This document shows, piece by piece, positions 17,279 to 27,274 of a stretch of DNA of 32,500 nucleotides. Source of the stretch: Halisarca cf. caerulea (taxonomy: Eukaryota; Porifera; Demospongiae; Chondrillida; Halisarcidae); assembly GCA_963170055.1 (NCBI GenBank), contig CAUJGJ010000444.1, positions 8,505,618 through 8,538,117 of the forward strand, in the 5' to 3' direction. Position 1 is the stretch's first letter. Every line of letters starts with the position of its first letter. The notes under the pieces were generated by a model. That model saw only the letters and a program-made list of their open reading frames with translations. It did no database searches and was not told the origin of the DNA. The position numbers and the translations under genes were made by a program.

Positions 17279-18389
17279 ATGGCAGAGCTCTGTTCATCTT
17301 TACTGCTTCTTCAAAGAAGACAAAGAAAAGGACGAGCAAGCAAGCAAATCTGGGTGAGAAGCATTTTTCAAAGTAGGACTTCTCGTGGACAATACTGGTC
17401 GCTGGTAAACGAGATGCGGATAGTCAATCATCAGAGTTTTTACATGATACAGATAATTCCACATGTCTCCTGAAAGGTTTGATCATTTACTTGGTTTGGT
17501 AGGCCCTGTTATTAGCCACCAGACTACCAATTTTTGTTCTGCCATTTCGCCTGGTGAAGGACTTGCTATTACTCTTTGTTACTTGGTAACTGGAGATTCA
17601 ATGCAGACGATTTCATTTAATTTCAGAGTAGGTCATTCTGCAGTTTGTGGTATCATTGATAATACTTGTGCTGCCCTGTGGAATGTACTTGCCCCTGAGT
17701 GTTTGAGAAGGCCAGCAACTCAGGAAGAATGGACAGTCATCAGCGGGGACTTTGAAAGTATTTGGAATCTTCCCCGCTATTGATGGGAAGCATGTTGCAA
17801 TTCAAGCACCAATCAATTCGGGATCAAACTTCTACAACTAAAAGGGGACATTTAGCATAGTTTTGCTAGCAGTTTGTGATGCATGATACTGTTTTATGCT
17901 TCTTGACATCGGTGATGCCGGAAGGCCCAGCTATGGTGGAGTTTTGGTAAACTCAGCCTCCGGTCAGGCTATGGAAGGTGGTCGGCAGTCTTTACCTGAT
18001 CCCACACCTCTCCCTGGGCAAACAGCTCCAATTCCTTATTTCTTTGTTGGAGATGCTGCATTCCCATTGAAGACATACATACTACAGCCATATCCAGGAA
18101 AGTTTTTACCATGCAGAAAACAAGCAAAATTATATTCAATTATCGACTTTCAAGGGCTTGGCGTGTAATTGAAAACACATTTGGAATCTTAACAACTAAA
18201 TTTTGGATTTTTAGGAGAGCAATTTTGGCCAAACCTGACAAAGTAGGGAAGATTGCAAAGGCTACCTGCTGTTTGCGTAACTATCTATGGATATACGAAA
18301 TGCAAAATTCTGCATCTAACTGCTTTTATTGCCCTCCCGGATATATTGAATGGGAAGATACTGATGGCAATATCATTCCTGGAGATTAG
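17279..18389 (+). pseudogene. Harbinger nuclease (DDE_Tnp_4), broken
   Basis: The intact relative is a DDE nuclease that cuts the element's ends with the help of the Myb/MADF protein. Recognisable in order: VNEMRIVNHQSF and MSPERFDHLLGLV (N-terminal HTH region), FPAIDGKHVAIQAP (first Asp), DIGDAGRPSYGGVL, FVGDAAFPLKTYILQPYPGK (second Asp) and LSRAWRVIENTFGIL (Glu). Lesions: frameshifts near 17455, 17757 and 18130, and nonsense codons TAA at 17839 (expected Tyr) and TGA at 17884 (expected Asn). All three catalytic positions survive, so decay is recent to moderate. It reads toward the MADF gene, the usual convergent layout. Confidence 0.93.
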
Positions 18390-18774
18390 AGATTGCAGAA
18401 TTCTGGTGCCCTACAAGCGCGCAGCACCTAGGTAACAATATATTCAAACACTGCAGCAAGTTTAAGGGACACTTTAAGAGATTTCATGGTTTCACACGAA
18501 GGTGAGGTATCTTGGTAGTATGCACATGTTCGCAGCCAAGGAAGAAGGATCTAGTTCTAGTGTATATACAGTATGTAATAACATTTTTCTTTAATTGTAC
18601 AGAAAGTTGCTAATATTATAATATCGCATAGTGTCTCTGCTACCTAATGAACAAATTGAATTTGCAGTGTTCCTTGAAGTTCAGCTGACTATAATTATTA
18701 TTAATAATAAGTAAAAATGTCAAGTATGACTATAGCTAGTAAGTGTCTGGAGGGTAAAACTGGACAGGAGGTTG

Positions 18775-18978
18775 TGGTGAGCAATACTGCACCTCATACA
18801 GTATTAATTTTGCTAAATTTTCATTTTTGCCAGTGCCTTTTGCTGGGGGTTTACTGTTCGCAATGAAGCAGCAACACCCTGTCCATACATGTCTTGCTCG
18901 TCCTTTTAATTGGTCTTTGTCAATCGACTGTAGTTGTCAACTTCACCACTTGTCACTTTTTTCTTCCTTGTGGCATTT
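18775..18978 (-). pseudogene. Harbinger MADF gene, 3' exon, broken
   Basis: Acceptor GCTTGTAG lies at 18979 and upward. It encodes NATRKKKVTSGEVDNYSRLT, then DMYGQGVAASLRTVNPQQKA, the conserved C-terminal motif of Harbinger partner proteins. Its leading A completes the phase-2 codon left by the exon at 23419-23589, so the two were once spliced together across what is now a 4.4-kb nested insertion. Lesions: TAA at 18906-18908, a second stop where CAG is expected after AKMKI, and a frameshift just after it. Confidence 0.85.
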
Positions 18979-20442
18979 CTACAAGCAGAGAGCCTATTAA
19001 ATGTCAAATTCCACTTTATTTGAGGATTTATGTTCTAATTTCAGCGAAAAAACATGCACATGCATGATAGAGAACCATAAGCTTAGGACTATACAGTGCA
19101 AGACACCATAAGAGGCCAATGTGCGTACTTTTCAAAAAACGCCGTTAGATAGCGAAGGAACTTAAGCGCCCATAGTGTTAGGTATCAAACAACGCAGAAA
19201 AGGACACTGATTCTTAATCTGAATTCGGTTTTCTCATATTCAGAATTGTTATTTAGAACAAAGACATCAAAGTTGGTTCTTCATATTGACCAATCAGATA
19301 ACTCGCTCAGGTCACATGTTGCATTACCAAGGCGTCAAAACGCAGTAAACAATGAGGTACGTAACACGCGTGTATCTATGTCGCAAAATGGCCACCGGAA
19401 ACAAGTAATAAACCCATATTTCGCGAAATTTTGACTCGAAAAGTCGCGGAAACATCAAAGAAGCCTTGTTCTCTAACTTTTGTTTGGAAGATGCTTTGAT
19501 TCTGTGAGTTATGATTAAAATAAAAGTGCTCTTATGCTTAAAGCAACGCAAGTTTTTAGATGGTAAGATGCGCCTTTGTTTTCGGGCACAATACACCTTG
19601 ATGTCTTCACCAGAGGTATCTTAATTCCTTGAATGATCAAGTATATCTAACATGTGACTGTTCGATTTGAAAAGAACTAGCTTTGAAAGGCAATAACTCC
19701 CATTTCACATTGTAAAAACATCATTGAATAATGATTATTATGTACAAAAATTAAATTAAATACAAAATGAAGCAACTGCATAGCAGTCACCAGGAAATGA
19801 ATATTTAAGCATATGTCAAGCATATGTACGCACCTAAATGGAAGAAGCAGAAAAGGTGATCGACTCAGTGTGAGAAGCATATGTCACAATCGGTAACATA
19901 AAGATTCAATAATAGCTATCCTCATGCACACTAAAAACAACTTATTCTAAGGTCTTAACACAATGTAAATCAAGCATGGGACCTGTAATGCATTGTACTT
20001 TTACTAAAATTCCAACAAGACATGTCTTTGTGAGGATACAGTCATACTGCAAGCACACAATGGTTAGAGATTTCATGCATCTGATGGGTGCATACCTCAA
20101 GGGGGTATGCATCTCAGCATGATGCCAATACTTTCCTACTGGCACAAACACATCTATTATGGTGCTCATTCAAACAAAAATTGAGGAAATACAGTATGTA
20201 GCAGAATGGCTAAGTATATTTTCATCTGTACTGAGCTCGTCGGTAAAGACAACTCTTGCAGTGTATACATGAGAACCTGTGCATATATCTGCAAGGTGAA
20301 TTGAGAAGATGTTATTCTGTACCAATAAAGGTCCAAAAAGTATGAAGAAGTGCACAAACACCAAGCGCTGTGAATCCTTCTACGAGTATAAACATGGTGA
20401 ATAGGTGTGTCACGGAAAACCGAATTTCTAAGCTTAACCCTT

Positions 20443-20470
20443 AAACGTTCACGCGCCACTTGAGTGGCGC
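20443..20470 (+). repeat. piggyBac left subterminal inverted repeat
   Basis: Twenty-eight bases, AAACGTTCACGCGCCACTTG then AGTGGCGC, identical to the complement of 22774-22801. Its inner 18 bases are a near-perfect palindrome (GCGCCACT-TG-AGTGGCGC), a likely transposase binding site. Confidence 0.95.
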
Positions 20471-20705
20471 AAGCCATAAAACCGCGAAAGTTCCATTTTA
20501 TTATTTCCGATTTTTTCAACTACAAAGTCATAGATCTATTCGATAAGGCGATTGGCAACTATTAATACAGTTTCATTGCAGTACGTTCAGGTATAAAGTT
20601 TACTGTACAGACTGGAAGATTTCTGTTATACAAAAGAGTACGGTACAATTATGCGAGAATATAATGGTTTTACTATGTTATACGGAGTCTACCTAGAAAT
20701 TACGG

Positions 20706-22232
20706 TTACACGTGTTTCTTGTGATAAACTCCGAAACAAGGAGAAGGACAGAGATGGACTGGTTCGTCCTTGTTACAGTCCGCACAGCAGTATGAGGTCC
20801 TTACTCGGTGGTCACGAGTACTGCAGACACGGCACTCTTGCTGTTTTGTGTCCTTCGTGGGGAAGTGGCGGTCACAAAAACGTGCGGATGGGGGCCCGTC
20901 GACTGATGGACGGCCTTTTCTCTTTCTCGAGTTGTGCTGGGACATCAACTCCTTGGCCAGCTCCAGGACGTACTCCTTCAGCGTTAGTTTGAAGCAGGCA
21001 GGGGACTCCCGGGTGAGAACATGGGAGTTGATGACGGCGACATCCACGAGAAAGTAGAAAAGGCGCATCCACCATCTCCTTGATTTGCGGCTACAGCTGT
21101 ACAATTTTCTTCGTGAATCAGCTAAATCTACTCCTCCCATATACTGATTGTACAGCTTGACGGGTTCGGGACAAGAAACGTCCCTGCGGTTACCATCTTT
21201 CTCCTTCCTAGGGACTGTCGTGCTTGCTCCTGGCTGTCCAACGGTGTTGATGAACGGAACGCAGCGATTATCCTTCCAAACAAAGCATTCCACTTTGCTG
21301 TCCACCATTGCACTGACGCTCTCTCCTCTCTTCAAACTCTTGTTGAGGGCCTTGGTGTCTTTCAGCCCTGCTGGCCACTTCTTGCGATTGGTTCTTGTTG
21401 TAGCCACACAGTAGAGATCATCTAGGAGCAAGTCTTGTGCAAGGTCAACTGAGGAGAAGAAGTTATCAAAGTACAGATGGTAGCCTTTCTTCCTCAGCCC
21501 CTTGGCAAGACGCTTGACAACACTTGCTCCAAGACCCTCTGTTGCACCCTCTGTGGCACCAGTGTACACATCAAATGCCTGCAAATAGCCGTTTCTCGAT
21601 ACTGCAAGGCACCACACCTTGAAGCCCCGTTTGACTGGTTTTTGGGGCATGTACTGTTTGTAGCTGGATCGCCCCTTGAACAGTACCATGCCCTCATCGA
21701 TGGAGACTTCTCGGTGTGGTACATACAGGTTCTCAGAGTTCTTCAAGACTATGTCAAGAAGTGGTCGGATCTTGAAAAGTCGGTCGTAGCCCTCTTCACC
21801 TGGCCTCTTTGCCTTACTGTTATCGTTGAGGTGGAGAGTCCGAAGTAATGCCTTGAACCGTTTGAGAGGCATACATTGGGAGATTGCATGCACTGCCAAG
21901 AGAGGGTTGGAGGACCAATAGTCTGCAGTTGCCGGGAGTTTGACTATGCCCATACAAAGCACCATCCCAAGGAACAGCATGATTTCTTTTGCCGTGGTTG
22001 GATACCATCGATATCCTTCAGGAGGTGGGTTTTGCTGGGCATACAGGTTGGTTTGGTCGGCAATATGGTGACATGTATCTTCTCCCAACACCTGCAGAAA
22101 TGCATCAAGAGGGATGGCATCATCATTCAAGGGCTGTGTAGGGCCAGGACTCTCCACAAAAGCCATCTGCTGAAATAATGTGGCAGGTGTGGACGACACA
22201 GTGTTTCCAGCAGTAGAACTGGTTGATGCCAT
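20706..22232 (-). CDS. piggyBac transposase (DDE_Tnp_1_7), main ORF of 508 codons
   Basis: It excises the element and reinserts it at TTAA sites. Residue numbers count from Met at 22232. An RNase-H-like core holds Asp179 (EVSIDEGMVLFKGR), Asp256 (YHLYFDNFFSS) and Asp369 (YNQYMGGVDLAD, with Asp372 behind it). These correspond to the catalytic triad of the family, with spacings of 77 and 113 residues. The C-terminus is a cysteine-rich domain (Cys467, 470, 482, 483, 486, 495, 499, then His504) that binds the terminal repeats. No stop or frameshift inside. The frame is open upstream to 22286, so Met22232 may be internal. An acidic segment typical of piggyBac N-termini lies just upstream in another frame (see 22233-22632). 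Orientation is opposite to the Harbinger nuclease. Confidence 0.97.
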   Translation of the reverse strand: MASTSSTAGNTVSSTPATLFQQMAFVESPGPTQPLNDDAIPLDAFLQVLGEDTCHHIADQTNLYAQQNPPPEGYRWYPTTAKEIMLFLGMVLCMGIVKLPATADYWSSNPLLAVHAISQCMPLKRFKALLRTLHLNDNSKAKRPGEEGYDRLFKIRPLLDIVLKNSENLYVPHREVSIDEGMVLFKGRSSYKQYMPQKPVKRGFKVWCLAVSRNGYLQAFDVYTGATEGATEGLGASVVKRLAKGLRKKGYHLYFDNFFSSVDLAQDLLLDDLYCVATTRTNRKKWPAGLKDTKALNKSLKRGESVSAMVDSKVECFVWKDNRCVPFINTVGQPGASTTVPRKEKDGNRRDVSCPEPVKLYNQYMGGVDLADSRRKLYSCSRKSRRWWMRLFYFLVDVAVINSHVLTRESPACFKLTLKEYVLELAKELMSQHNSRKRKGRPSVDGPPSARFCDRHFPTKDTKQQECRVCSTRDHRVRTSYCCADCNKDEPVHLCPSPCFGVYHKKHV

Positions 22233-22632
22233 ATTTGGTTGGTTGTTGCCAGGGCTTGGAATGGAAGGCGAGCTGGTGGGGTTGGATCAGGTTGGTTTGT
22301 TGTCACTGTGTTGTCTGCTTCCTCTTCACTGTCACCCTCTTCTACCAATCCAGCTCCCACTTGATCCAGTGCATCCATCCAGTCATCATCCCCAAGGTCT
22401 CCCTCCTCTCCCTGGTAGTCCTCATCCTCTGAGTCCAGCCAGCCCTCCATGTCTTCAAGGATTGACTCCAGAGGGACTTTGCTGGCATTGCTGCGTGTCT
22501 AACAATGTATTAGATATGTGAAATTGTATTTCAGTGAATTTTGTTACCGTATTCGAAAGTTTACCGCGCATAAGTGCAGTTGCTATAGTATGCCTACCGC
22601 AAGTTCGGCGAACTCACCGTTTTCGCGGCCAT
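22233..22632 (-). CDS. piggyBac transposase 5' region: short exon, 119-bp intron and acidic segment in a shifted frame
   Basis: ATG at 22630-22632 encodes MAAKT up to a donor GTGAGT at 22617. An acceptor TTAG ends at 22499, and TRSNASKVPLESILEDMEGW, then a long Asp/Glu-rich stretch, follows from 22498. The splice keeps phase 0. Such acidic heads are usual in piggyBac transposases. The acidic frame must shift by -1 between about 22286 and 22232 to enter the 508-codon frame. The C-rich tract near 22275-22285 is a likely place for a one-base loss (mutation or assembly error). I find no intron of suitable length there. Confidence 0.6.
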
Positions 22633-22773
22633 TGCGTACAAAAACAGGACAAAAGAGCGAAGTTGAAGCTAGGCGAAGAACAGTAGAATACTACTACAAA
22701 CGTTGAAGAACACTGAAGCTTTCTTAGTAGAACGATTCTGCTAAAAACAGCCGGCGAATATCGTGTGAGCATC

Positions 22774-22801
22774 GCGCCACTCAAGTGGCGCGTGAACGTT
22801 T
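22774..22801 (-). repeat. piggyBac right subterminal inverted repeat
   Basis: Exact reverse complement of 20443-20470, lying 31 bases inside the right TTAAGGG tip. Confidence 0.95.
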
Positions 22802-23418
22802 GCGCAATTTTTCAAAACGGGAATTGGAACTATTAAGGGTTAAACACCATGTATGAATAAAATCATGCTTGAAAATGTAGAGAAGGCTTTTGTCTATATG
22901 TTGGTGCTATCAGTAAGCCTGTGCTCCAAACCGAAAGTCTGGAATTTCTCCGCGAATAAAGTGGGGCGTTTTGCAATGTAGACACCGTAAAACAATAACT
23001 AAGGCACTTACCCACAAAATCATGCTTGAAAATCAAGATAGTCCCGTGATGAAGCCTTTCTGTTGCTTGCATAAAAATTCGTTCAGCCGTTCTGCTGGAA
23101 TTTTTCGAGAAGTGGTTTTCATCCCTTCTTTCTTCTTTCTTGCCAAAAAGGGGGTGGAGTTGAGCGTGCGTGAGGTTGATGACGTCATAATTTGTGGGCG
23201 GGGTCATTTAGACCCTCCCACACGTTGTCGCTAAAAATTGTGGCGCTAAATTTCAAAATAACCGTTTTTCATCGCTTGTCATCACACACACAGATACTTG
23301 GCCTCATTGGCCTCTTATGGTGTCTTGCACTATAGTTACTGTATCATAAATTGATATTAAATAGACCAGCTCTATACTATTATACTAGGTATATACATCT
23401 CAACTTCCATGCATTAAC

Positions 23419-23589
23419 CTTACAGTAGGTGTGGAAGTTGACGATGAGGATCCCGGCTGATCAGCCTGATGCTCTTGCTCTGCATTGGGGCTTCGGGTGT
23501 CCTGGGAGTCTACAAGAGATAAGTCAGTACTTGGAAGAGATTCTGAATCTTCTGCAGACTCCTGGACATCTGGGACATTGCCTACAGTC
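23419..23589 (-). pseudogene. Harbinger MADF gene, middle acidic exon
   Basis: Acceptor TTAATCAG lies just above 23589 and the donor GTTAAT starts at 23418. It encodes TVGNVPDVQESAEDSESLPS and a further Ser/Asp/Glu/Gln-rich linker ending STSTPTVR, with no stop. It ends in phase 2 and matches the start phase of the exon at 18978. The frame itself is undamaged. Confidence 0.7.
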
Positions 23590-23802
23590 CTGATTAAAGA
23601 GCAACACGTATCAGTGAATGCTTAATAATGCACAATATAATTATTTCTTACTTCCAGTGCTTTACAAAGTCTTTAAGGAACATCATTAGTTACAGAAGTT
23701 CCCAGGACAGTGTATTCCTGGCACCACTACCAGATGGTAAGGTGCATTTCTTTAGTTCTCTGACAAAGCTATCTCTTAATGTTTTCCTATTGCTGCACTC
23801 TT

Positions 23803-24085
23803 TCAACTAGTTATAAAGGGAAGTAGAATATTGGTATCATAAGAAGGATGGCCGATGGCTGGCATGATCATCCGCCGTATAAACTCATCAGTTTTCTCCA
23901 TATCCATGGCAATAGCAATCCAAGCATTCTCTTTCTTTATAGCAACCTTGAAATCTGTGTCCTTTACATCATATAAACAAGGATAACTATGTACGAGATC
24001 GATCAGACATTCGTCCTGTTCCAGCACATTTCTTGTTCGACTCTCGAGTAAGTATGCGCTAATTGTGTTAAAGAGTTGTGCAAAC
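23803..24085 (-). pseudogene. Harbinger MADF gene, 5' exon with MADF domain
   Basis: The partner of Harbinger nucleases is a nuclear DNA-binding protein that brings the nuclease to the element's ends. The minus-strand frame reads QFAQLFNTISAYLLESRTRN, then CLIDLVHSYPCLYD and IKKENAWIAIAMDME, the first two thirds of a MADF (Myb/SANT-like) domain, with an acceptor-like TTTCAG before it at about 24086. The last part of the domain (the WKxLRD region) is missing before the frame stops at 23803, so this copy is truncated or misses an exon. Confidence 0.8.
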
Positions 24086-24232
24086 TGAAATCAGATTGGC
24101 TTCAGTCCTTGCGTCGTAAGTGGCGTTCTTACGCTAGTACGCTGTATCCTGCGCAGAAGGGAGTGTGAATGGTCTTGCAATACGTTATGTGTGTTTGCAT
24201 TATGTTGTATGCGTGGTGTGAATTGACCTTAA

Positions 24233-25078
24233 GGGTATGAAATGCTTCATTGGTGCCAATTTCTTCCAACACTGTACATGTTAATGCTGCAATCTCCTGA
24301 GCTTCTGATGTGTTGAGCAATGGATTTTGCAATGTTTACTGTGGATGTCAAACGGAAAGAGTTCCGTTTCTGCTTCAGTGTATGACTTTTTTCGTTTATT
24401 CTTGGCCTGCACAGGTTTTATAATTTACTCAATAAGATAAATTAGAGTAGGGGCACAAATATCATTCAGTAGTATCGATATAACAGCTCAAGTTTTTGCG
24501 AAAATTGCATAGGTGGACCGACCTGCCACCTTAACAACTTACTAAATCGAATCTTGGGTTTTTGGTTGGATTTTCTGCCCGAAAACAAGGTTCCCGCTTA
24601 CAAGATGTTGGACATAAACCAAACGGAGTAACGCACATTACCCTAAGATTTGATTCTGAGGATTTGGTCATTTAGTAACAACATATCACAGTTTTAAAGC
24701 TATACAAACCAAGATTTCTGCCACCGCCTTTTCCGATGAAATTTTCTTGTCGAATAGAACTGCCTTTCCAGGCTGTGTCACGTGTCGTCACATGTTCCAC
24801 GAACATCTTTTTCATATACTTGCGTATATGTCCCCCTTGCAAATGACATCTCCTTAAACTGGCTATAAGCGCATGGCAAACTATATAATGAAATTCATTG
24901 CATGAAGCTAAACAATGTTGCCCTTCTAGGTGGATTGGGGCATAATACACCTGGGCAGTTATTGATGATCGAAGTCTCTCTTTCGCTGTTGGTCACAAGA
25001 GTGTCACGTGATATGATGATATCACCAACCAACGGTAACGATTGGTGAAATTGATACTTGTCCCAACACAAACAAATA
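24233..25078. other. DNA right of the Harbinger element, no gene recognised
   Basis: A 92-codon minus-strand frame at 24672-24950 has no recognisable domain. AT-rich with CpG-containing stretches; no clear repeat ends. Confidence 0.4.
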
Positions 25079-25832
25079 GCCATTAGAACGCGCATGTGGG
25101 ACATGTCCGCGCTAATTCGGAGGTGTGAAATTTTCGGTCTTTTTTACAGCTTCTGTTCTCTACTTGTAGTAGATGCAGAGAGTCAAACAAGGGATCAAGA
25201 TGTAGGCAGACATGTAGACGTTCGTACGATTACCTTTTTGGAAGGCTTGCTTTTATGGCGAAGAAGCTACTGAGGTTTTCCTAACCCCTACTGAAAAGCG
25301 AAACGCTCTGGGTGCTACCTGGCGGAACGCTTCCATGGCTATTTTTTAACATAAATCGCTATAACAAAACATTTACTAACTTTTCCATGCGGGTGAGTTG
25401 ACCGTTCCTTTCCAAAGCCGAGATCTGATCCATTGGGCCTCAAAAGCCAACATTCAAGCTCCTGTAACTTGCGACAGGAACAAAATCTCTCCCTCACCCG
25501 CATGGAAAAGTTGCATATTTCCGATGGCTCAAAGTTGACACCAAGAAACTGTCTCCAGCTTGTTCCCTCACGTAGCACCCAGCCGAAAACTATGATTCAG
25601 AAGAAACATCGAGTTAGGTCACAAGCAATCATGTGACAGAGCAACCGTGACGACAGAAAACGTCACTAAACGCGGATTTGCCATTCGTATACGCCCGAAT
25701 ATTAGTTCGAATCACGAGATAACTGCGTGACTAATAACTTGTAAGCACCGGAAAATTACAATTTATCGCTACGCAAACTGGGAAGCGCTATCATAACAGA
25801 TCCTGGACATGTCCCACATGCGCGTCTATAAA
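25079..25832. repeat. Foldback region with nested inverted pairs
   Basis: The outer pair is ACGCGCATGTGGGACATGTC plus C near 25088-25108 and its complement at 25803-25826. The middle pair is CTGGGTGCTAC at 25308-25318 and its complement near 25571-25583. The inner pair is CTTTTCCATGCGGGTGAG at 25379-25397 and its complement at 25494-25511. All share one centre region, so the whole can fold into a long imperfect hairpin. Likely a foldback-type MITE. Confidence 0.55.
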
Positions 25833-26343
25833 ACACTTTATGTGCAGACTAATACATGATATTCGCTATAATATTCTTCTGGTTGAGAGCAAGAAGGCCT
25901 ACACTTTTACCTTGCAGGCGACCTCACATATTTCGACATTATGGACATGTGCACATCAGTAAAACGTGTTATTAATGACATCAAATTCCTTTGTAAACCA
26001 CACAGCACCCCTCTGTTTACTGAAAATGCACAAGTTATACCTGCGTGAGGTATGTTGCCTTGCTCACTTGATCCTAGTCATGCTAGCTACCAATGCTCTC
26101 AGTGTGTATAGTTTTCAGGAATGAGGCAATTGAAGATGTATTTGTGAAGTAACATGAGCTGAATTACATCATGTTGTTCAACACCAACAGTGAGAGAGTG
26201 TACGAATTGGACATAAACATCATTACCGACCAATTTGTGAGTCGATCTGAGAAAACATCCCTCTAGCTCTGTTTACACAAACACATACTGAGTCAAAACA
26301 TTAACCTTCTAACTCCCGCATTCTTTTGTCATCGTTAGACCCT
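25833..26343. other. Intergenic DNA, nothing recognised
   Basis: No long frame, splice-bounded exon or inverted repeat stands out. Confidence 0.5.
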
Positions 26344-26347
26344 TAAC

Positions 26348-27270
26348 GCCCATAAGCCAATATATTGGCGCAAACTTTTAGAAGTGTTTTTTCCTTGATT
26401 TGTACACTTTTTGTAAGGGAAGAACGCTCAGGTGTCTTGCCAGAAGCATCATTGGTTAGGTATACGTCACCGAAGTTTCGTATGAGGCAATTTTAATTGA
26501 ATTCGGCAGTAAATTGTGCCACCCGAATAGTTTTGATGTGACAACGACAAATTTCACCACATATACCCCCAAATTTAGCCGCTTTGTACCAATTCAAGAT
26601 TCAAAGATGACCAACTAAGTAATATATGTCATTTAAAAGACTACGAATGTCTACAGAATAGACGAAATGGCATTTTAAAAAGAAAAGAAGCTACATATGG
26701 GGTTTCGACATGGTATACAATGCGCCAGAGAACAAACTGGTGAACAATGACATCTAAACAGAAGTTATAAGTATACCAGCAGTCCTTTTGATCCAATCAC
26801 ATGTCGTTTCGGCAAATATTTCCTCACAGGCGAAGTTGCAAACCTCAAAAAATTCGAAAATGTCGATGAAGAGGACAAAGGCGAGTTTTTCGCATCAACT
26901 GCTCACATTTTGCAGTGATACCTCTTGTTCTCTCTTTATGTACTTGATGTGTACTTGAAAAACCTGTCCTTCATCTGAAATTGTGCATTTTCGATTGCAC
27001 TCCACAAACTGTAGCCATTTACTATTGCGCAACTCAGTAAACTATCGTAAAATAAGCAATATACTAGCGTTTTACTGTGAACAAGTGCGTTAGATAGCCA
27101 AATTCTACTGCTCTTTTATACAGTAAGAACACTTGCTATGGGTATAAACTTTGCACGATATTATACTGAAACTCTAGGCTATCTTTCGGTATAATGTTTT
27201 TTTTGATCGCGCAATGTTCGCACATCACGGGTCTTGGCCTTGTAGAGCCAATAAATTGGCTATTGGGCCT
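26348..27270. mobile_element. TTAA-flanked non-autonomous element, piggyBac-like ends
   Basis: TTAA at 26344-26347 and 27271-27274 bounds inverted ends: CGCCCATAAGCCAATATATT on the left and AGGCCCAATAGCCAATTTAT read inward on the right. Each end holds a palindrome (GCCAATATATTGGC or its one-base variant). As in the full piggyBac at 20438, a palindrome sits just inside a TTAA-bounded tip. No transposase inside; 923 bp. Confidence 0.6.
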
Positions 27271-27274
27271 TTAA

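Larger units (their letters stand above)
20438..22839. mobile_element. piggyBac transposon, 2,402 bp, TTAA target duplication
   Basis: TTAA at 20434-20437 and 22840-22843 brackets the tips CCCTTAA and TTAAGGG. A perfect 28-bp inverted pair lies at 20443-20470 and 22774-22801. It abuts the left tip but is separated from the right tip by exactly 31 bases (22802-22832). This asymmetry recalls the 3-bp and 31-bp spacers of the classic moth piggyBac. The transposase lies on the minus strand. The intact main ORF and perfect subterminal repeats make it the youngest element in the nest. Confidence 0.97.
19095..23331. mobile_element. Nested non-autonomous element of unknown family with 27-bp perfect inverted ends
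   Basis: 19095-19121 and the complement of 23305-23331 are identical over 27 bases, starting AGTGCAAGACACCATAAGAG. Subtracting the piggyBac inside leaves about 1.83 kb with no transposase recognisable. The flanks share CTATA next to the ends (ACTATA before CAGTGC; TATAGT after GCAC), but no clean target duplication is apparent. An hAT-like (CAGTG or TAGTG end) origin is possible, not shown. It sits in an intron of the Harbinger MADF gene. Confidence 0.7.
17155..24229. mobile_element. PIF/Harbinger DNA transposon, inactive, carrying two nested elements
   Basis: The left end is AGGGCAATTCACACTG and the right end, read inward, is AGGTCAATTCACACCA. TAA lies directly outside both (17152-17154 and 24230-24232), the 3-bp target duplication expected of PIF/Harbinger. 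It holds the two genes of the superfamily in convergent arrangement: a DDE nuclease on + near the left end and a MADF/Myb-like partner on - near the right end. Both are broken. Without the nested DNA it would be about 2.8 kb. The insert at 19095-23331 lies between the second and third recognised exons of the MADF gene. Confidence 0.9.

Noticed and set aside
20770..22521. Plus-strand open frames opposite the piggyBac transposase
   Set aside because: They mirror the intact coding strand; no conserved domain of their own.
26341..26347. CCCTTAA read as the tip of a second full piggyBac of the 20438 family
   Set aside because: The TTAA before it is absent (GTTAGA) and the right side lacks TTAAGGG. 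The better boundary is the TTAA at 26344-26347 with different tips.
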